Origin: Pseudalkalibacillus berkeleyi
GTDB taxonomy: Bacteria > Bacillota > Bacilli > Bacillales > Fictibacillaceae
NCBI RefSeq assembly: GCF_021608225.1
Contig: NZ_JAKIJS010000001.1
Coordinates: 248,001 to 312,000, forward strand
Length of the DNA: 64,000 bases
Direction of reading: 5' to 3'
The translations under genes and the position numbers were made by a program. Below are positions 42,343 through 49,719 of the stretch, in pieces (positions within the stretch are counted from its first letter, which is position 1; the number at the start of each line of letters is the position of its first letter). The notes below the pieces were generated by a model. It saw only the letters and a list, made by a program, of their open reading frames with translations, did no database searches and had not been told where the DNA came from.

Positions 42343-43674
42343 TCAACTCATGATAGGGAGTTCGGTACTGATTAGTTTCAAGTCATTTGATAATAAAAGT
42401 CGATTTGATTCAAGAAGGTTGTCAAAGGATTGTTGGTGATCATCTAATGATTTATAACAAATAGCCTTTTCAGATTTGACTAAAGCTAACCAAGAATCGT
42501 TCTTATGAGTATTGAAAATAGATTCAGACTTATTAAATTCCTTAATTGCACTCTGATGTTCTGTCTTTTTCATCAACACTTTACCAAGGGCATAATGACA
42601 TTGGGCCTGGAGGTGTGATTTTCTTTCGGATCGCTCTATACCTAATTGAATATAATGTTCTGCGAGTTCAATATTATCGATATACAAATAGGATAATGAT
42701 AATTCATAGTAATTGTTTACTGCATGTGCAGTGAAATTAAGTTTTTCAGCCTCATCAAGGCAAGCGTGTAGTTCTTCTAACGACTGAACAGCTTTGTTCT
42801 GCTTTCTTAGTAAAATGCCCAAATTAATTCGTGAACCAATATACCGGTGTGTATCTACTACAGGATCGAAATAGTCGATGGCTGATCTAGTAGATAAGAA
42901 TCCTGCTGCATACTTACGCATATATAATTCTGCGATTCCTTTTAACATATAAAAGTGACCATTAGAAAACTTAATGTCGTTCTTCTCCATGATGGCCATA
43001 GCATCATCAACAACGTCCAAACCTTTTTGAAATTCCTTAATACGGCAATAACAAAGGGCTAGATTATAAAGAATATTGATTTCAAGTAGACAGTCTACTT
43101 CTGCGTGATAGGTGTTAATCAATGCAGAGGCTTTCAAAGCAGCGACAATACCTTCTTTATATTTATCTAACTTTCGATTAGAAAGTGTTATGTAATAATA
43201 CACTTCTACAATTTCATTGGTGTCAGTTGATGATAGGTAGGAGAGGGATTCTTTGAAGTGTGTAAGTGCGCTTTCATGTTGATCCATTTTTTGGTGGATT
43301 CGGCCGAGCAATTTATACGCTAACCACTTATTCGGGAAATGAACACTCTTAATGTTGACTAGTTCATTCAATCTACTTTCTGCTTCTGAATACTTTTTTA
43401 CCTTGAATAATGTTTGGCAAATATTTAGTCCTTTTTGTATGTCATCAGCTGTGGTCAATGGCATAGAAGCATCTTTTATTTCACCAAGCAAGTCCCCGAC
43501 AGAAACACCCAGTTTGTATGATAAGTATTCAATCGTTCTGAGGGAGGGAGTAGTCAGGTCTCTTTCAATTAGACTTAACATGGCTCGACTTAACTGATCC
43601 CCTGCTAAATCACCTTGTGTTAATCCTAAATCCTTACGTAATCTTTTAATACGTGTTCCAACACTACTTTCCAA
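42343..43674 (-). CDS. XRE-HTH plus TPR regulator, RRNPP-like peptide receptor
   Basis: A 443-residue protein. An N-terminal HTH (about 6-62: GTRIKRLRKDLGLTQGDLAG, LSRAMLSLIERDLTTPSLRTIEYLSYKLGVS) is followed by TPR-like helical repeats from about 75 to the end (LAYKLLGRIHQKMDQHESALTHFKESLSYL, NILYNLALCYCRIKEFQKGL, HYALGKVLMKKTEHQSAIKEFNKSESIF). This architecture is that of PlcR, NprR and PrgX, whose TPRs bind small imported pheromones. It is divergent from the DP[I/V]WPD precursor gene, 157 bp away, the classical receptor-pheromone arrangement. No GAGG-type site is clear before the ATG. Confidence 0.85.
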   Translation of the reverse strand: MESSVGTRIKRLRKDLGLTQGDLAGDQLSRAMLSLIERDLTTPSLRTIEYLSYKLGVSVGDLLGEIKDASMPLTTADDIQKGLNICQTLFKVKKYSEAESRLNELVNIKSVHFPNKWLAYKLLGRIHQKMDQHESALTHFKESLSYLSSTDTNEIVEVYYYITLSNRKLDKYKEGIVAALKASALINTYHAEVDCLLEINILYNLALCYCRIKEFQKGLDVVDDAMAIMEKNDIKFSNGHFYMLKGIAELYMRKYAAGFLSTRSAIDYFDPVVDTHRYIGSRINLGILLRKQNKAVQSLEELHACLDEAEKLNFTAHAVNNYYELSLSYLYIDNIELAEHYIQLGIERSERKSHLQAQCHYALGKVLMKKTEHQSAIKEFNKSESIFNTHKNDSWLALVKSEKAICYKSLDDHQQSFDNLLESNRLLLSNDLKLISTELPIMS

Positions 43675-43707
43675 TTTCTATCGCCTCCCACTACTATTTT
43701 ACCATTG

Positions 43708-43774
43708 TTGTCAATTCATTAACACAATTTTTAAATAATTTAATATATTACTCAAAAAACGAGTTGACAATTCA
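43708..43774. promoter_or_regulatory. Two TTGNCAATTCA elements in the receptor-pheromone intergenic region
   Basis: TTGTCAATTCA (43708-43718) and TTGACAATTCA (43764-43774) are direct repeats with one difference; the second contains the -35 box of the peptide gene. They are plausible binding sites of the divergent regulator. Confidence 0.5.
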
Positions 43775-43792
43775 AAATGTTAAATTTATGAT
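43764..43792 (+). promoter_or_regulatory. Promoter of the pheromone-precursor gene
   Basis: A perfect TTGACA (43764-43769) and TATGAT (43787-43792) are 17 bp apart, followed by a strong GGAGGTG site. High basal expression is expected unless the overlapping element is occupied. Confidence 0.8.
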
Positions 43793-43831
43793 AAAAATGT
43801 AAAAATATTCAAATTAAAACGGAGGTGCTTT

Positions 43832-44146
43832 ATGGTAAGAGGTTTGAAGAAAATTGTAAATGGTGTTTGTGCAGGTGTTATGCTAGTTGGGATCACTTGG
43901 TCCGGACAGGCGGTAAATGTGGAATGGAAAGAGGGGGGAGCCTCAGAAAACATTTCATTCATCGTGTCTTCCGATCCAATTTGGCCTGACAATGATCCAG
44001 TTTGGCCAGATGGAACAACTGAAAGTGTAGACCCAATATGGCCGGATTCCCCTCAAAACCCCGATGAAGATCCAGTATGGCCCGATGAAAATGCTTCAAC
44101 CAAATCAGACCCGATCTGGCCAGATGATGAACGATATTCCCTCTAA
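43832..44146 (+). CDS. Secreted precursor with five DP[I/V]WPD motifs (putative pheromone precursor)
   Basis: A 104-residue protein. A Sec signal peptide (basic LKK, hydrophobic core, cleavage near SGQA-VN, residue 27) leads to an acidic region holding DPIWPD at 48-53, DPVWPD at 55-60, DPIWPD at 67-72, DPVWPD at 80-85 and DPIWPD at 93-98, separated by varied acidic linkers. Isoleucine and valine alternate. All five DNA copies use different codons, so the motif is kept by selection on the peptide. With the divergent RRNPP-like gene this suggests that processing would release several copies of a short signal. I do not know a described relative. GGAGGTG precedes the ATG. Confidence 0.8.
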   Translation: MVRGLKKIVNGVCAGVMLVGITWSGQAVNVEWKEGGASENISFIVSSDPIWPDNDPVWPDGTTESVDPIWPDSPQNPDEDPVWPDENASTKSDPIWPDDERYSL

Positions 44147-44474
44147 AGGAAGTACACCCTTCTCCATTAATCATTCTATCTTTTCCTATTCACTTAGAAA
44201 TTCTCTGTAAATGAACGACCTTATCGATCATCCCCTTCTAAATTATTCATTCTAGCTCCCTAAAAAAAGCCACACCTACCAATTTAAATTCCGAAAACTC
44301 AAATTAAAGATCCTCCTGCCCTAATAAGTATGTAAAAGTGTGCGAGCATTACTTATCAGAATATAGGCAGGAGGAAATTTTATCTGACAAGTATGATTGT
44401 ATTAAGGGAAGCTTAATTTTTATTTTGAAGAAATTGTAGGAGATCGACACACCATGGGGATTGAAAGGCGATGG
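44147..44474. other. Gene-free stretch with a long hairpin
   Basis: No coding frame is supported between the peptide gene and the YihY-type gene. The only element is a 65-nt hairpin at 44311-44375, listed separately. No clear terminator follows the peptide gene. Confidence 0.7.
44311..44375. repeat. 65-bp imperfect palindrome
   Basis: Perfect 10-bp outer arms TCCTCCTGCC (44311-44320) and GGCAGGAGGA (44366-44375), and an inner stem ATAAGTA/TACTTAT (44324-44330 and 44350-44356) with a bulge between. It lacks a T-run. It could be a REP-like element, a miniature mobile element remnant or a small structured RNA. Confidence 0.6.
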
Positions 44475-45296
44475 TTAGTCTATTTTGTATTTGCGTTTGA
44501 ATAGTAATGCATTGATCGTGCCACCTATAATTAACGTTTGTGCCGTTAAATATAGCCAAATCATGAGGATGATGAGTGTTTTTACATTGCCGTAAATTAA
44601 TGAATACTGACTATACCGTACATAAAATGAAAACCCGAGCGAGATGAGCTGCCAAAGAATAGTGGCGGTTACAGCACCAGGTAACACCTCAATGAACTTC
44701 AGTTTCGCTTTTGGAACAAAGTGATAGAGTACATAAAAGAAAACGAACAAAACAATACTTCCTACTACCCATTTGATTGGATTCCAAAAGGTGATGATAA
44801 ATGTGAATAACCACGCATCTTTGTCGATCAGGCTAAGAACAATCCGTTCAGCTACAGGGACAAGTACGGAAATGACTACAACACTAATGAATGCAAATGT
44901 AAGCAATAATCCTTCAAGGAGTTGGAAGAGAAAAGAGCGTTTTGTCCTTTGGGGGTAACTTTCATTAAGTATCCGTGAAAAAGATTGTATCGCAATAGAT
45001 GATAACCAAATCGATGCTACGAACCCGAATGTCATCAAGCTTTTTTCTTGATTAGCGAAAATACCAACTAACGTTTCTCTTAAAAAGTAAACGGTCTGTT
45101 CAGGTGCATAAGGCTCAATTAAATCAAGAACAGAACCAGTATCAAGCGGAAGTTTACCAACTAATGTAATTACCACAATTAAAAATGGGAAAAGGGACAA
45201 TAAAAAGTAATACGACATTTGTGCAGCAAGGTCGTACATTTTCCTATCAAAAAATTCTCTATATAGTGCTTTAACTAACCATCCCAAAAGCGCCAT
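44475..45296 (-). CDS. YihY/UPF0761 family membrane protein
   Basis: A 273-residue YihY/BrkB-type protein with six membrane segments. The family start WLVKALYREFFDRKMYDLAAQMSYYFLLSLFPFLIVVITLVG is intact, as is the C-terminal LIYGNVKTLIILMIWLYLTAQTLIIGGTINALLFK. The family is often labelled ribonuclease BN by error; its real role is unclear. Monocistronic. Confidence 0.85.
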   Translation of the reverse strand: MALLGWLVKALYREFFDRKMYDLAAQMSYYFLLSLFPFLIVVITLVGKLPLDTGSVLDLIEPYAPEQTVYFLRETLVGIFANQEKSLMTFGFVASIWLSSIAIQSFSRILNESYPQRTKRSFLFQLLEGLLLTFAFISVVVISVLVPVAERIVLSLIDKDAWLFTFIITFWNPIKWVVGSIVLFVFFYVLYHFVPKAKLKFIEVLPGAVTATILWQLISLGFSFYVRYSQYSLIYGNVKTLIILMIWLYLTAQTLIIGGTINALLFKRKYKID

Positions 45297-45400
45297 GCGA
45301 CATCCCTCATTTTTCTCACTATGCTTGGTATAACCAAAATGAAGGACTTTATGAAGAAAGAGCAGTTATTTGAAAATGTGAGAGTAAAATTAAAGAAAAA

Positions 45401-45430
45401 AAGCTCATCTAGTTGATGAGCTTTTTTATA
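45401..45430. terminator. Terminator after the DUF3870 gene
   Basis: AAGCTCATC (45401-45409) pairs with GATGAGCTT (45415-45423) between A-rich and T-rich flanks. Confidence 0.85.
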
Positions 45431-45442
45431 TTCAAATCACTA

Positions 45443-45760
45443 CTATTTAACAACATGTGGCGTTTTATATTGTTTATAAGCATCTAAAATAGCAGATAAA
45501 AGTGTTGCTTGGGCTTTCCCATAATAATGATTTTCGATTTCTTTATTAATTAAGTTCAGCCCATCTCGTAAACTCAACCCTTTAATAACTGAGGATAAAT
45601 AGGATTGTGCATGATTAGTGTCGAGATTACAGTCTGCCCAAACAATTACGCCATACAATTTATCTACTTCTAATGTAACGGTGACAGACTGATTTAAATC
45701 GTTAAATGTTAACCCTTTTGGTAGTCCAGCATGTCCTGATATCATTATTGTATGAGGCAA
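45443..45760 (-). CDS. DUF3870-type protein
   Basis: A 105-residue soluble protein beginning PHTIMISGHAGLPKGLTFNDL, with VTLEVDKLYGVIVWADCNLDTNHAQSYLSSVIKG in the middle. This is the DUF3870 pattern common in Bacillales and Clostridia; its function is not known. AGGAGGAG precedes the ATG. Monocistronic. Confidence 0.7.
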   Translation of the reverse strand: MPHTIMISGHAGLPKGLTFNDLNQSVTVTLEVDKLYGVIVWADCNLDTNHAQSYLSSVIKGLSLRDGLNLINKEIENHYYGKAQATLLSAILDAYKQYKTPHVVK

Positions 45761-45870
45761 ATTTTACTCCTCCTTTAGAATACAAATCATTAGTGTTCAA
45801 GTATTAATTAGACATTATGCAGTTGATTCCTTTAATGAAATAGTTCTTTTATGATTTAGAATTGGATTTC

Positions 45871-45896
45871 AAATTTACAGTAGAAATTTACAGTAG
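45871..45896. repeat. Two perfect 13-bp tandem repeats before the SDR gene
   Basis: AAATTTACAGTAG occurs twice head to tail (45871-45883 and 45884-45896), immediately before the ribosome binding site of the SDR gene at 45913. They lie in the leader and may be a slippage product. Confidence 0.75.
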
Positions 45897-45912
45897 AAAG
45901 GAAGAACGATAC

Positions 45913-46704
45913 ATGGACTTACAATTAAATGGAAAGAGTGTGGTTGTAACAGCAGGAAGTAAAGGTTTAGGGAAAGCGACTGCTATGGAGTTTGCTAAGG
46001 AGGGTGCTCATGTAATTATAGCAAGTCGTAATGAAGAACAGCTAAGCAAAGCGAAAGATGAAATCATTCGTGAATCCAAAAATGAACATGTTGACTATGT
46101 AATTTGTGACATTACCAATCCAAATCAAATAAACAACCTTGTCGATTTAGCTGTAGAGAGAAATGGAACAATTGATGTCTTAATTAACAATGCTGGTGGA
46201 CCGCCAGCAGGACGATTCGAGGATATGAATGATGAAGATTGGCAATATGCATTCGAATTAAATTTACTTAGTTTTATCAGGTTATCACGTAAAGTAATCC
46301 CACATATGAAAGAGCAACAAAATGGACGCATCATCAATTTCGCTTCATCTTCTATTAAACAACCGCTCGACAATTTGATTTTATCGAATACGTTCCGTGC
46401 AGGGATTGTTGGTTTAGCAAAAAGTTTATCCCAAGAACTAGCAGCCGATCAAATCATGGTGAATACTATTGGACCTGGTCGAATTGCAACAGACAGGGTA
46501 GCCGAACTGGATGGCATTAGGGCAAATAACATGGGGACCCCGTATGAGGAATTTGTTCAATATACTGAAAAGAAAATACCACTCCAAAGATACGGTACTC
46601 CAGAGGAATTCGCCAAGTTAGTCGTATTTCTAGGTTCAGGTGCTAACACATACATTACAGGACAATCGATACTTGTAGATGGTGGTATGGTAAAAGCACT
46701 CTAA
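45913..46704 (+). CDS. SDR-family protein with altered active site
   Basis: A 263-residue SDR. It has VVVTAGSKGLGKATAMEFA and NNAGGPPAGRFEDMNDEDW, but at the catalytic YxxxK place shows LSNTFRAGIVGLAKSLSQELA, so the usual Tyr and Lys are replaced. This is the group annotated as beta-ketoacyl-reductase-like without the full tetrad; reductase activity should be doubted. The open frame extends to 45862, but AAAGGAAG before ATG 45913 and the domain start make that the likely start. Confidence 0.8.
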   Translation: MDLQLNGKSVVVTAGSKGLGKATAMEFAKEGAHVIIASRNEEQLSKAKDEIIRESKNEHVDYVICDITNPNQINNLVDLAVERNGTIDVLINNAGGPPAGRFEDMNDEDWQYAFELNLLSFIRLSRKVIPHMKEQQNGRIINFASSSIKQPLDNLILSNTFRAGIVGLAKSLSQELAADQIMVNTIGPGRIATDRVAELDGIRANNMGTPYEEFVQYTEKKIPLQRYGTPEEFAKLVVFLGSGANTYITGQSILVDGGMVKAL

Positions 46705-46746
46705 AGTCAATGATCATGGGCGTTTTCATAGTTTTTTGAAAACAAC

Positions 46747-46890
46747 TTGCAATTTGTTCATTTACCTGATAATATAAGAGTTAGTTATTTTTGTTCGACA
46801 CTTATGGATCGTTTATCACAATGAACATTACGTCTGTTTTGAGCAAGAATAGAAATACAATTGTGCAAAAAGCACTAGGAGGCAACAAAA
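46747..46890 (+). promoter_or_regulatory. Promoter and cold-shock leader of csp copy 1
   Basis: TTGCAA (46747-46752) and TAATAT (46770-46775) lie 17 bp apart, leaving a leader of more than 100 bases. The leader shares TTATTTTTGTTC, GAGCAAGAATAG and AGGAGGCAACAAA with the leader of the second csp gene, as expected for a temperature-responsive 5' UTR. Confidence 0.7.
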
Positions 46891-47091
46891 ATGGAACACG
46901 GAAAAGTAAAATGGTTTAACGCAGAAAAAGGTTTTGGATTTATCGAACGCGAAGGTGCAGACGACGTATTCGTTCATTTCTCAGCTATCCAAAGTGAAGG
47001 TTTCAAATCACTTGACGAAGGTCAAGAAGTAACTTTTGAAGTAGAACAAGGTCAACGTGGACCACAAGCTTCAAACGTTCAAAAAGCGTAA
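46891..47091 (+). CDS. Cold-shock protein (copy 1)
   Basis: A 66-residue cold-shock domain. RNP1 (KGFGFIER) and RNP2 (VFVHFSAI) are intact, as is the start [16 protein letters not shown]. It binds single-stranded RNA and DNA as a chaperone. AGGAGGCAACAAA precedes the ATG. A close paralogue is encoded at 52384. Acidic C-terminal half as in CspB/CspD of Bacillus. Confidence 0.95.
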   Translation: MEHGKVKWFNAEKGFGFIEREGADDVFVHFSAIQSEGFKSLDEGQEVTFEVEQGQRGPQASNVQKA

Positions 47092-47108
47092 ATTATAACT
47101 ATGATATA

Positions 47109-47140
47109 AAACAGACTCTCCTGTAGAGTCTGTTTTTTTG
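47109..47140 (+). terminator. Terminator after csp copy 1
   Basis: ACAGACTC (47111-47118) pairs with GAGTCTGT (47126-47133), followed by seven T. Confidence 0.9.
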
Positions 47141-47241
47141 TACTTCAATCATATGTATGATTAGCGTAATATTTGTGTAAATCTATTCACAATGGTTATG
47201 CTTGTAATATGATATAATGGAGTTAGAAAGGGAGTGACCGT

Positions 47242-47418
47242 TTGAAATATTCAAATAACCAGTTTAGTGCTGGGGATGTTGTAAATATTCAAAAGACTGG
47301 TGAGTCCGTTACGATAAAAGACTGGAAATATATTAAAAATATGAAGAGATACTCATATATCGTAAATGAACATCCAAACACATTCTTTTTTGAAGAAGAA
47401 TTCGAGAAAAAGAAATAA
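47242..47418 (+). CDS. Small protein of 58 residues
   Basis: TTG 47242 with AAAGGGAG eight bases upstream starts a 58-residue protein (KYSNNQFSAGDVVNIQKTGESVTIKDW, then SYIVNEHPNTFFFEEEF and a basic KKK end). The beta-rich start (GDVVNI, ESVTIKDW) suggests a small SH3-like or KOW-like barrel. Not recognised. It has its own terminator. Confidence 0.6.
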   Translation: MKYSNNQFSAGDVVNIQKTGESVTIKDWKYIKNMKRYSYIVNEHPNTFFFEEEFEKKK

Positions 47419-47432
47419 TGATGCTATACAAA

Positions 47433-47475
47433 AAGTAGTCAGCCAAAGGAAATTTGCTGACTACTTCTTTATTAT
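47433..47475. terminator. Terminator between converging genes
   Basis: AAGTAGTCAGC (47433-47443) and GCTGACTACTT (47456-47466) pair perfectly, with CTTTATTATATTTT following. Confidence 0.85.
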
Positions 47476-47478
47476 ATT

Positions 47479-48408
47479 TTACGTATGTACAGATTTGTTA
47501 GATTTTGTTTCGACGAGCAAATATGATTTAACAATATGTGCAAATCGATCAGCATCCTCATAATGGGGTGTATGGCCACAATTTTCAAAATGAATGATCT
47601 CACCATTCTCGGCACTATTATTGAAAGCAGAAACGTGGTGCGCACATGTCACGGCATCATGCTCGGCGGTTATTAACAACATCGGATTATTTACTGTTTG
47701 TAGCTTTGGAAGGAGAGAGTCGAAAATAACACCTTCTTCTCTTAACCTTGTATAATGAACTTCAGAACGATCATACAACTCATCAATTTCTTCTTCCGTA
47801 TATCCTGCAAAATAATCAGTAGGATTGTCAAAATTGTAAGTGTAAATTTCCATTCGATGTTCACCAAGTTCATCACTTAAAGGAAGGTATTCCTCAACAA
47901 ACTTTCTTGGTGATATATCTGATTCAATTAACTTAAGTGCTTTTGATTGAGCTTCCTCTTTACCATACTTTCCTAGTAACATTGCCGTTTTCCTCAAAAG
48001 CTCTTTAGCAGTTAACTTAAAATCAAATGTAGGACATTCAAATATAACTCGCTCAATGGAATGAGGATATTGATCAACATAGGATAACGCTAAATATCCC
48101 CCGACTGAATGACCGATTAGAGACCACTTAGTTATACCAAGTTCTTTACGAAGTGCTTCACAATCCTCTACAAGATCTTGAAACCCAAATGGTTCACCCT
48201 CTTCAATTAAAGCAGAGCGACATACACCTCTTTGATCAATTGCAATCAAATAAAAATCGTTTTGTAAACGTTCAGGCTGATGCGCAGAAAAATCGTAACA
48301 ACTTTCACCAGGACCACCATGCAAATATAGGAGGGCTGGATTTTCTCTGGATCCGTAGGTTTCAACATAAAGATCCTTACCCCTGATGTTCATTAATGTA
48401 CCCTTCAT
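47479..48408 (-). CDS. Alpha/beta hydrolase (proline-iminopeptidase-like)
   Basis: About 309 residues from ATG 48408, which has GAGGTG seven bases upstream (ATG or other starts at 48423 lie inside that site). LLYLHGGPGESCYD is the oxyanion HGGPG of S33 peptidases, the nucleophile Ser is in LIGHSVGGYLAL, and the acid/His are later (AEHDAVTCAHHV, FENCGHTPHYED). It may cleave N-terminal proline or a small ester or amide. Monocistronic. Confidence 0.85.
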   Translation of the reverse strand: MKGTLMNIRGKDLYVETYGSRENPALLYLHGGPGESCYDFSAHQPERLQNDFYLIAIDQRGVCRSALIEEGEPFGFQDLVEDCEALRKELGITKWSLIGHSVGGYLALSYVDQYPHSIERVIFECPTFDFKLTAKELLRKTAMLLGKYGKEEAQSKALKLIESDISPRKFVEEYLPLSDELGEHRMEIYTYNFDNPTDYFAGYTEEEIDELYDRSEVHYTRLREEGVIFDSLLPKLQTVNNPMLLITAEHDAVTCAHHVSAFNNSAENGEIIHFENCGHTPHYEDADRFAHIVKSYLLVETKSNKSVHT

Positions 48409-48572
48409 AAAATAACACCTCAAATCATCAATTTCTTTGCTAGACCTACTTCTTGAAAAAGATTAGCAATCCTTTTTTTGTAAAACGAAAAGGGAAACTT
48501 AATAAGGGTATGGAATTTTGTAATAAACATAAAGAGTTGATTTGTAAGAATCAACAAATTAGGGGTGTATAA

Positions 48573-49136
48573 ATGAAATGGACAGGGCGCATTGCTATCT
48601 CATTGATTATGTTATTAGGCGTTTCATTCCTAAATGCACCTACTCCTGCACAAGCTTGTTCATGTGCTGTTCCGTCTTCTCCAGATGAGGAAATGAAACG
48701 TTCAGATGCTGTGTTTATGGGCACAGTAAAAGATATAAAGGATAAAAGCTTTCTCAGATATAGCCCAAAAAAGGTTGTATTTGAAGTGTCTAAATCATGG
48801 AAAGGCGAGATTAAAGAGGAAATTACTATCTTAACAGGAACCAATAGCGCGAATTGTGGATTCCCTTTTGAAGAAGGTGAGAAATATATCGTTTATGCAA
48901 TGAAGCCGAACATGTATGGGGGTAATCGTCATCTTACCGCCACGCTATGTAGCTTAACTTCTAATTTAAACCCTGACAAAGAGGGTTTGTTGAAACCCCA
49001 CAGTAATGTAATTCCCAGTGGCGATTGGAAGGTGCCAACACAAGAGACCGAGCAAAATCATACACTCTTATACACGTCCATATGGGCTGCCTTTACAGCA
49101 ATCAGTGGGCTGATACTTTGGAAAATGGTCAAGTAA
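48573..49136 (+). CDS. Secreted TIMP/netrin-like protein with C-terminal anchor
   Basis: A 187-residue protein. The signal peptide (MKWTGRIAISLIMLLGVSFL, cleavage after AQA) exposes the sequence CSCAVPSSPDEEMKRSD, with two further cysteines later (SANCGFPFEEG and TATLCSL). This matches the bacterial tissue-inhibitor-of-metalloprotease-like (NTR) fold. A C-terminal helix (about 166-183) likely anchors it. Inhibition of a protease or metal binding are possible; neither is shown. The ATG is preceded by weak AGGGG. Confidence 0.75.
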   Translation: MKWTGRIAISLIMLLGVSFLNAPTPAQACSCAVPSSPDEEMKRSDAVFMGTVKDIKDKSFLRYSPKKVVFEVSKSWKGEIKEEITILTGTNSANCGFPFEEGEKYIVYAMKPNMYGGNRHLTATLCSLTSNLNPDKEGLLKPHSNVIPSGDWKVPTQETEQNHTLLYTSIWAAFTAISGLILWKMVK

Positions 49137-49148
49137 GGGGAGAGCACT

Positions 49149-49625
49149 ATGGAATATCTATTAAGAGAAGGTCAAGATTCCGATTTCGAAAAGTTAAAAC
49201 CAATCCACAAGGAGGTGCATGACCTTCATGTGATGGGAAGACCTGATCATTATAAAACGACTGAAGACACGTTAGATGAGAAGTACTTTAGGGGATTAAT
49301 CAATGAGAACGGCGGAAAGGTATATGTCATCGAATTAGACTTGAGGCTGATCGGATTTATATTTTTGCGATTGAGGGAATCCCCGGATCGAACAACCCAT
49401 GTGAAATCTACACAATTATTTGTGGAGGACTTTGGTGTATCAGGATCCTATAAAGGGCAAGGGCTTGGAAAGTTATTATTCGATAAAGCGGTTGAAGTAG
49501 CAAAGGAAATGAATGCTAGTAGGCTAGAGCTAGGTGTTTGGGAATTTAATCAAGCAGCTATTCAGTTCTATGAATCACTCGGGATGTCAACTCAGGTGAG
49601 GAAGATGGAGTTGAAAATAAAATAA
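49149..49625 (+). CDS. GNAT-family acetyltransferase
   Basis: A 158-residue GNAT. The acetyl-CoA loop is VSGSYKGQGLGKLLFDKAVEVAKEMNASRLELGVWEFNQAAIQFYESLGM near the C-terminal half. The acceptor is unknown. GGGGAGAG precedes the ATG, 12 bp after the TIMP-like gene, so the two may be coexpressed. Confidence 0.88.
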   Translation: MEYLLREGQDSDFEKLKPIHKEVHDLHVMGRPDHYKTTEDTLDEKYFRGLINENGGKVYVIELDLRLIGFIFLRLRESPDRTTHVKSTQLFVEDFGVSGSYKGQGLGKLLFDKAVEVAKEMNASRLELGVWEFNQAAIQFYESLGMSTQVRKMELKIK

Positions 49626-49719
49626 GTCCCCTATAAAGCTCAATTTTTGAACAACTCTTATGTAGTGAAACATTCGGTCCATGTTCATACTAGGGAGTGT
49701 AGAGAGGAGAATGTTGAAA

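Noticed and set aside
47366-47563. 65-codon frame at the csp-hydrolase junction
   Set aside because: It crosses a terminator and the opposite-strand hydrolase; the 58-codon frame at 47242 has the ribosome binding site instead.
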